Shown: in pieces, positions 1 to 9,607 of the stretch
How positions within the stretch are numbered: the first letter of the stretch is position 1
Layout of the letters: the number at the start of each line of letters is the position of its first letter
Source: Clostridia bacterium
Lineage (GTDB): Bacteria > Bacillota > Clostridia > Christensenellales > Aristaeellaceae
Direction: 5' to 3'
NCBI GenBank assembly: GCA_017550745.1
Contig: JAFZOG010000085.1
Location: forward strand, 1-55,335
DNA length: 55,335 nt
Position numbers and translations under genes: made by a program
Notes under the pieces: generated by a model
What the model was told of the DNA's origin: nothing
The model's database searches: none
The model's input: the letters and a program-made list of their open reading frames with translations, nothing else

Positions 1-1
1 A

Positions 2-111
2 GCTGATTCTGAGATGATTTTTCGTCAGGCAAGGCGCATTTCCGCAGGAATACTGGCGGTATTTCAAGGAAATGCAACGCAGCATGACGGAAAATCAACC
101 AGAATTCAGCC
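2..111. repeat. Imperfect inverted repeat (dispersed-palindrome candidate)
   Basis: The arms at about 2-27 and 85-110 are reverse complements with a few mismatches. The inner 13 bases (15-27 against 85-97) match at 12 of 13 positions. They enclose a loop of about 57 bases. No gene is visible in the first 200 bases, so this stretch holds only the structure. It lies downstream of the minus-strand hydrolase and could act as its transcript end or be a copy of a dispersed element. The T-run expected of an intrinsic terminator is not obvious. Confidence 0.5.
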
Positions 112-200
112 TTTGAGCGGCAGTGTGAACACTCCCTAAATCGCGCCTAAAACATTGAATCTATTGCGTTTCTCCGCGTGTTGACAAGGGTTGTCTCCCC

Positions 201-1040
201 TCAAAAGAAGCCTTTCATGTTATCCGCAATTTCCGCGCAGCGGTTCTCCAGCGCAAAATGCCCGCTGTTCACCGGAACGATCTTCGCATCCGGTACATCC
301 TTCCTGAAAGCCTCCGCCCCGGCCCAGATGAAGGAAGGGTCATCCTTGCCCCAGATGGCCAGCAGCTTAGGTTGATACTCCCGGAGGTATTGCTGAAATA
401 CGGGATACAGCTTCACGTTGTTTTGATAGTCGAAAATCAGATCGGACTGCTTTTCCGCATAGTCCGGGATCGTGGACGCGTAATAGAGATCGAGGGAGTA
501 ACCGTCGGGAGATACGGAGCCGGGCTCCGTGCCGAAGGTGTACTGTCCGATGACGGTTTCCTTCGCAAAGGCGCTCTTGTACTGCTCCCGCTTATCCACC
601 GTGGGGTTGCGCCAGTATTCGGCGCGGGCTTCCCATTTTTTTCCCAGCCCTTCTTCATAGACGTTCCCGTTCTGGCTGACGATGCCCAGGACGCGCTCCG
701 GGTGCTTTACCGCAATGCGGAAGCCGATGGGCGCGCCGTAATCGAATACATACATGAAAAACCGGCGGACGCCCAATGCATCCAGAAACGCGTCCATGAC
801 CTCCGCCAGATGGTCGAAGGTATAGGCAAACACGCTCCGATCCGGGCTTTCCGACTGCCCGAAGCCGGGATAGTCCGGCGCGATCAGATAAAACCTGTCC
901 GCCAGCATGGGCATTAGGTCACGGAACATGTGGCTGGCAGACGGGAAGCCGTGGAACAGTACCATCACGGGCTTGTCCTTCCCGCCGCATGTCCGATAGA
1001 AAATATTGATCCCTTTAGCGTTCAAAAAGCGGTATTCCAT
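201..1040 (-). CDS. Alpha/beta hydrolase, epoxide hydrolase/dehalogenase-like
   Basis: A 279-aa cytoplasmic enzyme with an alpha/beta-hydrolase fold. The oxyanion-hole motif FHGFP (29-33) and PDYPGFG (55-61) precede a nucleophile elbow reading VFDYGAP with Asp100. An Asp nucleophile, rather than Ser, points to the epoxide hydrolase / haloalkane dehalogenase / fluoroacetate dehalogenase branch. The acid is probably in GKDDP and the catalytic His in SGHFALE near the C-terminus. There is no signal peptide. It starts 21 bases after the def stop with a GGGAGGAG ribosome site, so it is probably co-transcribed with def. The substrate cannot be told from sequence; a lipase or esterase role is unlikely given the Asp. 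Confidence 0.88.
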   Translation of the reverse strand: MEYRFLNAKGINIFYRTCGGKDKPVMVLFHGFPSASHMFRDLMPMLADRFYLIAPDYPGFGQSESPDRSVFAYTFDHLAEVMDAFLDALGVRRFFMYVFDYGAPIGFRIAVKHPERVLGIVSQNGNVYEEGLGKKWEARAEYWRNPTVDKREQYKSAFAKETVIGQYTFGTEPGSVSPDGYSLDLYYASTIPDYAEKQSDLIFDYQNNVKLYPVFQQYLREYQPKLLAIWGKDDPSFIWAGAEAFRKDVPDAKIVPVNSGHFALENRCAEIADNMKGFF

Positions 1041-1061
1041 CCTGTTCTCCTCCCGGCCAAG

Positions 1062-1547
1062 CTATTTCTTCATCACGAAAGATTTGTTGTCAATCGCCCG
1101 CATAGTCGCCAGAATGCCGTCCAGATGGTCGAATTCATGCTGGATCAATTCTGACATATCGTCGTCCATTCGCTTTTCCTGCGGCTCCCAGTGCTCATCC
1201 CGATACCGCAGGATGCAGTGCCGATACCGGCGCACGCGCACCAGCAGCTTCGGGAAGGACATGCAGTCGTCTATCAGCTCCATCATTTCATCGCCGATGT
1301 ATTCCAGCGTCGGATTGACGATCACATAGGGCCTGTCCGTCAGCATACAGATCAGCCGTTTTCGGACGCCGATCTGCGGCGCGGCGATGGCTCTGCCAAA
1401 GCCATAGTCCCGGCGGATACCCCGGATGCAGTCAAACATGTCGGTGAAAATGGGACGCAGGGATTCAAGTTCCTCGCGTTTCACTTCTTCCGACACTTCG
1501 TACAGTTCCGGATCGCCAAGCAGCAGGATTTCTCTTTCCATAACCAT
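1062..1547 (-). CDS. def: Peptide deformylase
   Basis: Removes the formyl group from nascent N-terminal formyl-Met at the ribosome. All three family motifs are present: GRAIAAPQIG (motif 1), DDCMSFP in place of EGCLS (motif 2, metal-ligand Cys) and QHEFDHLDG (motif 3, two metal His and the catalytic Glu). The start at 1547 (161 aa) is preferred over the upstream TTG at 1589, because the latter would begin upstream of a TATAAT-like -10 on the minus strand (1569-1574) and gives an atypical N-terminus; the ATG at 1541 is also possible. The length is close to the usual 150-170 aa. The motif-2 variant suggests a divergent, perhaps second, deformylase. It is followed by the hydrolase gene. Confidence 0.9.
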   Translation of the reverse strand: MVMEREILLLGDPELYEVSEEVKREELESLRPIFTDMFDCIRGIRRDYGFGRAIAAPQIGVRKRLICMLTDRPYVIVNPTLEYIGDEMMELIDDCMSFPKLLVRVRRYRHCILRYRDEHWEPQEKRMDDDMSELIQHEFDHLDGILATMRAIDNKSFVMKK

Positions 1548-1568
1548 TTGCTTCTCACATTTCTCGTT

Positions 1569-1574
1569 ATTATA
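1569..1574 (-). promoter_or_regulatory. Possible -10 box of def
   Basis: TATAAT on the minus strand, about 22 bases before the chosen def start. No good -35 hexamer is visible at the usual spacing, so this is a partial promoter call. Confidence 0.25.
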
Positions 1575-1687
1575 TGGCTCGAAAACCAAGAGCTGCGAAA
1601 TTATCTCTCCAATCCCTTTTGGTTTTTGTATCTTTTCTCAGTTTCTTTACTCCTTATGAGTTTAGAAACACACTCTTGTATTACGCG

Positions 1688-4600
1688 TCACTCGGGAAAC
1701 AGGAAGCCGTCCAGGGAGAGGAACGGGGAGCAGCTGAGTTTGCTGTCCTGTGTCAAATAGAAGAAAACAACGCAGTAATCCTCCGGATTTTCCAGGGGTT
1801 CCAGCGCTAATTGAATATTCGGTCTGCCCAGATACAGCACCTGGTATTGGGAATATTCCGCCATGCCATCGTCATCGTTAATGAAATGGACCACCTGCTG
1901 CGGCGTTGAATCGGCGGGCAGGAAGTACATTTCCTGATGAAGGCTTCCTGCCAGAGAAGCGTAGGACTGCTGCGATTGCTTGTAGGATACGAGCTGCGCT
2001 TCACCGTCCTGCTTGTTATAATTTATTTCGACAGCGTATACCGCGTGACCCAGCACAGTATTGGGAAATACAGCGGAACTGAGGGAAAGCATATTGCTCG
2101 TTTGATAGAAATTGACCGTATCCTGGCCATTGACGATGCTGGTGACCGTGAGGGGGATGGATTCCCCGTTCGCTTGAATCACCATCCGCACGGCGGGCAG
2201 GACGGCGGCAGCCGACTGTCCGTCCTCCGCTACGGTCAGTTCCCCGACGGCTTCATAGGCCAGCCATTCCCGGCCATCCTTAAAGGAAAGCCCGGCCTGG
2301 CTGGTCACAGAGGAAACCATATTCTCAATATTTAATGCTGCCAGCTCCGCGTCAGAACGGATTTTTCGCATAAGGATGTAATATCCTTGGGCGATTTTTT
2401 CATGTTCCGGCGCCTGATATACCAAGGGTAATTCCCTGTATTCGAAGGAATCAGGCAGCAGCACAGTTTCCTGTACCAGAGCGGCATCCGTTTCCTTGGG
2501 CAGCGGACGCCCTGCCGTAACCATAAAATCTTCCGCCGGCGCGGTGGCTTCGAATCCATCTGAAAGAGGCGCAGCTTCTTCTGTGACGATTTCGACAGCG
2601 TCAAAGTAAACGCTGTTATATGGGTTTCCTTTTTCTGCCAGATATACATGGAAGGACAGCTTGTTCATTTCCTTCTGTTCCGGATCCGTAGGCGATACCG
2701 ATACATAGAAATACCGTTCCGAATGGGGTTCAATCGCGGCGAGCGCGTTCATTTCCAGGGGCCAGGGTTCCTTCTGAATACCAAATGTGCGGTTGCGGTC
2801 GTTCCGCACAGAGGAGGTTACATCGTCCGTTTTTCCAATACTGGCTTTCATACCGTCGAACGCTGCCTGGCCAAATTTGGCCTCCCAGGAAATGTCAGTT
2901 TTGTTCACGCCGTGCAGGAACATGACAGCTTCTCTGCCTACGATATAGAAGCCCTGCAAATACACTTCACATCCTTCATAGGAGAACAGGAGCTTTTCGG
3001 TAGCGTTGTCCAGCATGCCATTCTCCTTGCCATAATCCACCAGGTCCTGGGAGGGGAGGGCATCTGTTTCGCTGTAGAAGCTGGTCAAGGGCACATCCAT
3101 TTCAAAAAAGACAGGAATACGGTACTGGATATGGGTTTCGCCATCCGACACCTTTCTGATTAACAAGGTCCCTGAGACGGATTTCAGGACAACGTCCGGC
3201 ATGATCGCAGTTATGTCGCCATACCGCAGGTCGACGTTGAGGATTCCTGTTTCTCCCGGCGCGATGCTTTGCCGCCCGGAGCTGTTGGCCTCGCCGGTTC
3301 CACGGGTGTTCATGGTAAAATTGTTTTCGAAAGAAACCTGATTGATTTCCATGTTTATCAGATTCATGCTGACGTCGCAATCGGTATTGTTGGTCATAGC
3401 GATATTCAGAATGATTCTGGAATTTGCCGCGACGGAGGCTGGCTGCACCGTGGTATAGCAGGATATGCCGACATCCTTATCCTGAAAGGCCGGAAACACG
3501 AAAGGAATGTCTGCGATGATATCCTCCCGCTCAGGCGCGTCTGCTTCATGGAAAGCTGCATCTAAGGGAAACATGGGTTCCAATGCGAAGCCCACTTTGA
3601 AAAACTCTCTCGTACTGACATTGATCGAATTCAGGGTTCCGGTCATGGTTCGAATACTGTCATCCCCCTTTAGCCCCGCCAGGCTTTCCTGATCCAGGAA
3701 AACAATCACGCTGCCTGTTTCATCCGGCAGCAGGCTGTCACGCTGATAAAGCACGCTGTAGGCATCGGGAATCGGCTGGCCATTGACCTCAATATCCGAA
3801 ACAATGTAGCTTTGTTCCGCCTCGGAATCGTTTAAAACATTCAGAATGAAAGCAATGGTATTGGTATCCCAAAGGCCCATGGCATCCACTTCGAAGAGAT
3901 AAGGCGCGTCTTCTCTCAGGTTGGGAACCGCGTCATAATATGCCACACCGCCGCCAATGGGCACCAGTTCGGTCATGTACACGTTGCCCTGCGTATCGGT
4001 GATTTCAAAGGCCGCGTACAGGCTTTCCTCCAAGGATGAATTGGGAACGAAGCTGAGAAGAAAGGAGGTGTGGTCCAAATCCCTGCGCGCTTTCCATTGG
4101 GTGTCGGTATGAACGTCCTGATCCCAGGCGTTAAAAGCCAGGTATTCCCCGATGCTGTTGACGGTAGGATTGCGGTACGTGTTTTGGAAGGTGATGCCGG
4201 CATACTGGGAAAGGTCCACGTCGGCACGGTGGGTATAAGCGTCCATCAATTCGTCATATACCGCATAATCCTTCAGTACCAGCTGGCCGCTGGCATGATC
4301 CAGCCTGTATTCAGCCACGATTGGCTTTGCCGGGCGCGTCAGGCTTTCATCAAAGGGATATAGATTGACCATATAGGTCCCATCCTCGGTCATCTCATAG
4401 GAGATGGCCCCGGAAAGGTCCCCATACCCCGCTTCATTCAGCACTTGCAGGGTTGTACCGTCATAGGAGGCAGTGAGACGATTGCCCTGAATGGTGACAT
4501 CCGTCGTATTGTATACGCTGAATAACGCTGCGTCCGCCGGATCATACAGGCTTCGCGCCAGCACCATCAGCCGGGCGCTGCACAGATTGTCAGCCTGCTC

Positions 4601-5881
4601 CTGAGAAATGGCCAGGGTGATCTTCCTGCCGGATTCCGACACCAGGAAATCCTTCAGGCTGTCCCACCGCGTCAGATGTTCGCCGGTCATGATGCGGCCA
4701 TAGGCATTCACATAGGCGGTATAGCCCTGGCAGAAATTCAGCTGTTCATAGGTATCTTTCCATTCGCTGCTGAATTTACTCTGGTTCCGGTAGGGATGAT
4801 AAACGGATAATCCGCTGCTGCCATCCACGTTGGAGCGGTGATACACCACAACTTTCTCCACCGCGTCCCGCACCGCCCGGGCCAGAGAGGAGTTTTCCTG
4901 GGCATAGCTTTCGCTGAGGGACACCACATCCACCAGGTCGTAGCTGTTGGTTCCCGCGATGTCTTCCATCCCCTTGCCGAAGGACGTGGCCTTAATACGC
5001 AGCTTGGAGATGGCGGAAAAATTCTCTGCGCTGATCTTCCCCGCCAGCTGCCCATACATGACATCCATGCTGTCTTCGATGTCCTTTATTCGAGATAGAT
5101 CCATGCATGCGAGCGTTAAATCTATGCCCGGTTTCTGGGGAAAAGAAAAATAACTGTCAATAATCCTTTTGCCTGTTTCCGCCCCGCTGGCATCCTGCTC
5201 GATTCCGGACAGGAAAGCATAGTTCCATCCTGATACCGGCTCCTCCGCCTGGGAGGCGATCATGTATTCCGCATACGGGGCCATTTTGCTGGCCACCTCC
5301 ACGGAGCTCATCAGGCAGGCGTCAAAACCGATCCAGGACAGCTTCCGTTCGCTGAAGGGACTGTCGGCCAAGGCTTTGGACAGTTCGTCCAGCGTCAGGT
5401 GATCCCCGTCGCTCAGCTCATCCCAGCATACGCCGTTCACCGGCCCGCCGCCGTGATCCCAGATGATCAGGGCGTATTCCTCGGCCGGCGCGCGCTCAAC
5501 GCAGGCTGCCAGGAATTGCGACAGCGTGGCGGGGTTGCCCATATTTTTTTTCCCCCCGCCCGCCTGAATGGGCCGGTACCCGCTGGCGGCCCCAAAAGGA
5601 GCGCGGCCCAGTTCCTTTATGGTTGTTTCCTCCGCCTTGAATTCACTGGCCCAGGCGGACGAACCGCCGCCCATGACCAAAACGGATACCTGGCTGTAAT
5701 CCAGCTCCGCCTTCGCGATTTCCTCCAAATCCGCGCTGGCGGATCCATAGTTGCTTTCCAGGTTGCTGCCGCACAGATAAATCATCACCGTCAGCTTCCG
5801 GGCAGCGGTTTCCGCCTGCGTTATGCAGAAAAGCCCTGCCGCGAGGAAGAAAACCATGATCCATAACAAAGTTTTTTTCAT
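1688..5881 (-). CDS. Large secreted clostripain-family (C11) cysteine peptidase
   Basis: A 1397-aa protein with a signal peptide (about 1-23, ending near TQAE). The C11 catalytic domain spans about residues 28-400: the core strand TVMIYLCGSNLES, then WDHGGGP with catalytic His143 and GFDACLMSSVEVA with catalytic Cys189. Clostripain-family enzymes cleave after basic residues and are often self-processed. The remaining ~1000 residues have no recognised domain; they are beta-rich in look, and no LPxTG or late membrane anchor is seen. It has its own promoter (5921-5949) and a GAGGAG ribosome site. The protein is far longer than typical C11 enzymes. A related but shorter paralog lies at 7241-9577, suggesting local duplication. 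Confidence 0.9.
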   Translation of the reverse strand: MKKTLLWIMVFFLAAGLFCITQAETAARKLTVMIYLCGSNLESNYGSASADLEEIAKAELDYSQVSVLVMGGGSSAWASEFKAEETTIKELGRAPFGAASGYRPIQAGGGKKNMGNPATLSQFLAACVERAPAEEYALIIWDHGGGPVNGVCWDELSDGDHLTLDELSKALADSPFSERKLSWIGFDACLMSSVEVASKMAPYAEYMIASQAEEPVSGWNYAFLSGIEQDASGAETGKRIIDSYFSFPQKPGIDLTLACMDLSRIKDIEDSMDVMYGQLAGKISAENFSAISKLRIKATSFGKGMEDIAGTNSYDLVDVVSLSESYAQENSSLARAVRDAVEKVVVYHRSNVDGSSGLSVYHPYRNQSKFSSEWKDTYEQLNFCQGYTAYVNAYGRIMTGEHLTRWDSLKDFLVSESGRKITLAISQEQADNLCSARLMVLARSLYDPADAALFSVYNTTDVTIQGNRLTASYDGTTLQVLNEAGYGDLSGAISYEMTEDGTYMVNLYPFDESLTRPAKPIVAEYRLDHASGQLVLKDYAVYDELMDAYTHRADVDLSQYAGITFQNTYRNPTVNSIGEYLAFNAWDQDVHTDTQWKARRDLDHTSFLLSFVPNSSLEESLYAAFEITDTQGNVYMTELVPIGGGVAYYDAVPNLREDAPYLFEVDAMGLWDTNTIAFILNVLNDSEAEQSYIVSDIEVNGQPIPDAYSVLYQRDSLLPDETGSVIVFLDQESLAGLKGDDSIRTMTGTLNSINVSTREFFKVGFALEPMFPLDAAFHEADAPEREDIIADIPFVFPAFQDKDVGISCYTTVQPASVAANSRIILNIAMTNNTDCDVSMNLINMEINQVSFENNFTMNTRGTGEANSSGRQSIAPGETGILNVDLRYGDITAIMPDVVLKSVSGTLLIRKVSDGETHIQYRIPVFFEMDVPLTSFYSETDALPSQDLVDYGKENGMLDNATEKLLFSYEGCEVYLQGFYIVGREAVMFLHGVNKTDISWEAKFGQAAFDGMKASIGKTDDVTSSVRNDRNRTFGIQKEPWPLEMNALAAIEPHSERYFYVSVSPTDPEQKEMNKLSFHVYLAEKGNPYNSVYFDAVEIVTEEAAPLSDGFEATAPAEDFMVTAGRPLPKETDAALVQETVLLPDSFEYRELPLVYQAPEHEKIAQGYYILMRKIRSDAELAALNIENMVSSVTSQAGLSFKDGREWLAYEAVGELTVAEDGQSAAAVLPAVRMVIQANGESIPLTVTSIVNGQDTVNFYQTSNMLSLSSAVFPNTVLGHAVYAVEINYNKQDGEAQLVSYKQSQQSYASLAGSLHQEMYFLPADSTPQQVVHFINDDDGMAEYSQYQVLYLGRPNIQLALEPLENPEDYCVVFFYLTQDSKLSCSPFLSLDGFLFPE

Positions 5882-5920
5882 GCAGATGCTCCTCTCGGAT
5901 AAGTCGGATTTGTTGATTTC

Positions 5921-5949
5921 ATTGTATCATGACCGGAAACGGTTTGCAA
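5921..5949 (-). promoter_or_regulatory. Sigma-70-type promoter of the 1397-aa C11 peptidase
   Basis: Read on minus: TTGCAA (-35, 5949-5944), a 17-base spacer, then TACAAT (-10, 5926-5921) preceded by an extended TG. It lies 40 bases upstream of the start at 5881. Confidence 0.6.
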
Positions 5950-6028
5950 TCATCAGCTTTTTCATAAAAGCGTCCTTTCATCCTGCCTGCCAGCCCGGAT
6001 CGCTTCGCGCATTGGAGCAAACAAAAAG

Positions 6029-6110
6029 CTGATATAGCCGCCCGCATCTATCTGCCAGATATGATCGTTTTCCCTGAAATGGGCAAATAAGGTGCGGGCT
6101 TCTATATCAG
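6029..6110 (-). terminator. Intrinsic terminator of the 7241/6117 peptidase operon
   Basis: Arms CTGATATAG (6029-6037) and CTATATCAG (6102-6110), with inner arms CCCGCA (6041-6046) and TGCGGG (6093-6098). On the minus strand the structure is followed by CTTTTTG. It sits immediately after the stop of the 375-aa gene. Confidence 0.6.
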
Positions 6111-6116
6111 TTTAGC

Positions 6117-7244
6117 TTATGCTACACTTTTAGGCATCCTCAGGGCCACGTGCCCATCGGAATAAGAATACTCAAAATACACACAGATTTCACCGATTTC
6201 GGTTGCGGGCCGAAGCGTGACTTTCAAGGCCCGGTCCAGGGGAAGCACAATACTGCGGCCGGCGCATTCCTGGCTCTCCACCAGCCCTTTTTCGTCCATA
6301 AACGTGAAAAAAGAGTGATACAAAACGGCTTCCGAAAACAGATCCAGCGGACAGTTCACAAATTCGCCGTCCAATTCAGGGGAGTGAACGATCATGGAGA
6401 GGAACGCCGGAGTTTCGTAATCTGCTTCCAGATGGAAGGAAAGCTCAGCAAAAAAGATGGGTTCACCGGACAGGACAACGCCCGATACGCTCCAGGACAA
6501 GGCATCCTCCCGCACGTTTTCTTCCGTATAGAGGGGAAAAGCCGGGGCGGAGGAGAAGGTGACGGCTTTGCCGCTGTAGATCGCCTGAACGCCGCCTGAC
6601 GCATCCACAGAAACAGGAACCGAACAGAAGGGCATATAGAAATCCTCGCCTTCCTCCTGTACATGCACACAAAGAACGGCTTTTCCGGAATCGAACGACT
6701 CCGCTTCCCGGGGTGACAGCTGATCCGTCAGCAGGATACAGCTTCCGCCGGAGGCTGTACCATTTACCGCTTCTTCCATGAGCAGCGGTTCCTGGCTGGC
6801 CTCAGCGAAGGAGGCGGCTGCCAGCCGGCAGCCATCCGATGAAAACCTTAGCGTGCAGGGAGAAGAGATGACGCTTTCGCACAGGAATCGGAAAGAAACG
6901 GAATCGATCGGCTCCTCCGGGTGATCCGGGCGGAGGACGATCTCTGTTTCCAGCGCTTCGCCTTCCGCCAGATGGATTTCAGCACTGCCCCAGCCGTTGC
7001 CAAAGCTGGCGGGATAACCGTTGACTTTGGGAGCCAGGATGATCAGATTTCGTTCTGCCTGGGCCGTATTTTCACAGACCACCAGGAGGCGGACCTCTCC
7101 CGCTTTGTTCTCTGCCTGCGCCAGCCGCACCCGGAGGAAGTTTTCCTCAAGGACAACTGACTGCTCCGCGGCGGCTGGTGTGATGAGCAGGCAGAGGATG
7201 AGCGCCCATGCAAGAGATTTTTTTAGTTTTTTTCCTGCCATCAT
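6117..7244 (-). CDS. Secreted protein of unknown function, partner of C11 peptidase
   Basis: A 375-aa protein with a signal peptide (KKLKKSLAWALILCLLITP then AAAEQ). I recognise no domain; the mature part looks beta-rich with alternating hydrophobics, like bacterial Ig-type or sandwich folds. Its ATG overlaps the TGA of the upstream C11 gene (7241-7244), with the GAGGAGG site inside that gene's end, so translation is coupled. A product made one-for-one with a secreted peptidase could be its inhibitor, chaperone, propeptide-like partner or substrate-binding subunit. That is inference from coupling alone. Confidence 0.75.
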   Translation of the reverse strand: MMAGKKLKKSLAWALILCLLITPAAAEQSVVLEENFLRVRLAQAENKAGEVRLLVVCENTAQAERNLIILAPKVNGYPASFGNGWGSAEIHLAEGEALETEIVLRPDHPEEPIDSVSFRFLCESVISSPCTLRFSSDGCRLAAASFAEASQEPLLMEEAVNGTASGGSCILLTDQLSPREAESFDSGKAVLCVHVQEEGEDFYMPFCSVPVSVDASGGVQAIYSGKAVTFSSAPAFPLYTEENVREDALSWSVSGVVLSGEPIFFAELSFHLEADYETPAFLSMIVHSPELDGEFVNCPLDLFSEAVLYHSFFTFMDEKGLVESQECAGRSIVLPLDRALKVTLRPATEIGEICVYFEYSYSDGHVALRMPKSVA

Positions 7245-9577
7245 GCCTCCTCACTGCCTGAGAAGTCCGCTTTCACACTCCCATCGACGTACAAATGCCC
7301 GAGGATTTCCCCTGTGACGGCATTGATGACCTCTAACGCAAAGCTGATTTCCTGCCCATCCAGCTCCTGAGAGAAAGCTTCCAGGGGAATGGTGAAGCTC
7401 ATGGGCTGTTCTTCCGCAGCGATCTGATCATTGATGACAGTGCGCACCAGGCCCCAGTTCATGCCCATGCCATACACCGTAGCAGTAATATCAGCCATCG
7501 GCTCATGATTGACTTGTACGTCGACCACGTTGAGAATGACTTCTGCTTCATCCTTGGAGGAAACGACGGCGGAAACCCGATAGCTTTCTCCTTCCTTTTT
7601 TCCTTCCAGGAAGTGCAGTTCAACGGTTTCGATTTCGTCGTTATTGACGCTCCATGCGGCTTCCCAGACGGGAGCCTTCAGGGGGAGCAGCTGGCTGCTG
7701 TAACGGTTGTTCTGGCTGTCGGTCACCTGGAAAGCAATGTACAAGTCCTCCTCCGGCTGCTGATTGCCGACAAATTCAAAATGCCAGGTATCGTCAATAG
7801 CGGCGCTCCATACGTCCGGCTCGCCGGCGGATTCCCAATCCCAGAAGGAAGGCAGCGCGCCTTCAGCCTCAGGCAGCAGGCGGGAAACGCTGAAAATACG
7901 TACAGCGGAGTAATCCGTGAATTCCATTTCATAGGCAGGCGTATAGAACCCGGATTCCTCCCTGACCTCCACGTTCACGGGAACCAGGCGTTTGCCATCC
8001 GCGTCCAGCTCGCAGGCAATCCTCACCTGCTGGGAGAAAGGCTCGCCGTAGTCTGTCTGGCCGTCCAGCCCGGCAGAGATGCAGTACAGCCCGTTATTCC
8101 CCCTGGTGTATTCGATCACGCCGGAAAGCAGCCGGCCGTCCTGGCTCACAGCATAGAGGGAAGCATGCTCAAACTCGCCCTTCAGGATGTTATTCTGGTC
8201 AATAAAGTGTACGGGTGGAGCGGCGTTTACGAATTGATAAGCGCCATCCGCAGTTTTGCAAAGCACCAGCAGTTCCGCAGCGCCGAAGTGGTCCAGCTGC
8301 TCCTGGGTTAAGGCAAGGGAGACGCTGCTGAATTTGGATTTGTCAGCATCCTTTGAGATGGCCATATTCGCATAGGAAGCATAAGGCTCACTCAGGAGCA
8401 TTTCTGTGAAGCGGTTGATATAATCGGTATAGCCCTCGGAAAAATGCAGGTTATTATAGCCGGGCAGAAATACTTCCGCCGCTTTTTTATTGACGAAAGG
8501 ATGATAGACCGTCAGGCCGGTGCAATCCGGGTCGGCGTGGCAGTAAACTGCCTCACCCAGAGCGCTGATCACTGCGTCCGCCTTTTCTTCGTCGCTGTCG
8601 CGGTAAGCGTTTACCAGACTGCCCAGGTCTACCAGGTCATAATACGAGTCTTCATCATTGTCGCCAAGGCCGAAGGAAATGGTATTCCGCCGATTTTTGG
8701 ACATGGCGGAGAAGCTGATCTCATCCAGATTGACGGAAACAGCGGGGAAGAATTCATCCATAGCCTGCAGGAGCCGCTGCATCCCGCTTAGGTTCACCGC
8801 TGCGAAGGCATTTAATTCCGAGGCTTTCTGTTTTTGTATGATTTCCCCATTCTTTGCGTAGGAAAGATCCACCATGCGTTTCGCCGTTTCCCATGCGTCC
8901 TCGTCGTTTTCCATGCCGGCGAGCCAATCATAGCTCAGGCCGTAAATGCTGTCCTCGCCTGCCACCATGTATCTGGCATAGGGAACAAGGGCGTTGGCTA
9001 CCTCCGCGGAGCCCATGAGACAGGCATGGAAGGCCAGAAGATCCAGCGGCTGATCGGCAAAGGGGCTTTGCGACAGCGCTTCGCATAATTCGGGAATGGT
9101 CAGCGTATCAGGCTTAAACAGAGCGTCTTGGCAAACACCTTTGTTCGGCCCGCCGCCGTGATTCCACAGCACCAGATCGTAGCGTTCGGCCGGATACCTG
9201 TCATAGCAGACATTGAGAAAATTCACCAGGGTATCCTTGTCGCCCATGGAGGAAAGCGGGAAGGTGTCAGCCACCACCGGACGGCGTTCTTTCTCGTTAA
9301 ACTCCACCAGCGTCAATTGCTTCACATCATAACCGTAGGACCAGTTTACACAGCCGCCGGCCAGGATGACCACGTTCACCTCTTCCTTATTGAAGCGGGA
9401 ATTCATGATGTCCCCTAAGCATCCCGTTCCCTGGCGCCCTACCGATTCCAGGTTGGTGCCGCACATATAGATCATTACGGTGTTCTTTTTTCTGGGCGTT
9501 TCCGCATGAACTGCGGGCAATACCGCCGTGAACAGCATGAAAGCCAGAAGCAGCGCCGTCATTTTTTTCATCTTCAT
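7241..9577 (-). CDS. Secreted clostripain-family (C11) cysteine peptidase
   Basis: 778 aa from the ATG at 9577. That start is preferred over the ATG at 9595 because GGGAGGAC lies just ahead of it and the signal peptide then starts with MKMKKM. After cleavage near VHAE the C11 domain follows: TVMIYMCGTNLES, WNHGGGP with catalytic His140, and FHACLMGSAEVA with catalytic Cys186. The N-terminal ~400 residues closely parallel the 1397-aa paralog at 1688-5881; the C-terminal ~380 residues are unassigned. The gene is coupled to the downstream 375-aa secreted gene. No wall anchor is visible, so the product is probably released. Confidence 0.9.
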   Translation of the reverse strand: MKMKKMTALLLAFMLFTAVLPAVHAETPRKKNTVMIYMCGTNLESVGRQGTGCLGDIMNSRFNKEEVNVVILAGGCVNWSYGYDVKQLTLVEFNEKERRPVVADTFPLSSMGDKDTLVNFLNVCYDRYPAERYDLVLWNHGGGPNKGVCQDALFKPDTLTIPELCEALSQSPFADQPLDLLAFHACLMGSAEVANALVPYARYMVAGEDSIYGLSYDWLAGMENDEDAWETAKRMVDLSYAKNGEIIQKQKASELNAFAAVNLSGMQRLLQAMDEFFPAVSVNLDEISFSAMSKNRRNTISFGLGDNDEDSYYDLVDLGSLVNAYRDSDEEKADAVISALGEAVYCHADPDCTGLTVYHPFVNKKAAEVFLPGYNNLHFSEGYTDYINRFTEMLLSEPYASYANMAISKDADKSKFSSVSLALTQEQLDHFGAAELLVLCKTADGAYQFVNAAPPVHFIDQNNILKGEFEHASLYAVSQDGRLLSGVIEYTRGNNGLYCISAGLDGQTDYGEPFSQQVRIACELDADGKRLVPVNVEVREESGFYTPAYEMEFTDYSAVRIFSVSRLLPEAEGALPSFWDWESAGEPDVWSAAIDDTWHFEFVGNQQPEEDLYIAFQVTDSQNNRYSSQLLPLKAPVWEAAWSVNNDEIETVELHFLEGKKEGESYRVSAVVSSKDEAEVILNVVDVQVNHEPMADITATVYGMGMNWGLVRTVINDQIAAEEQPMSFTIPLEAFSQELDGQEISFALEVINAVTGEILGHLYVDGSVKADFSGSEEA

Positions 9578-9607
9578 AGAAGAGCGTCCTCCCATTGTCT
9601 GTCTTTT

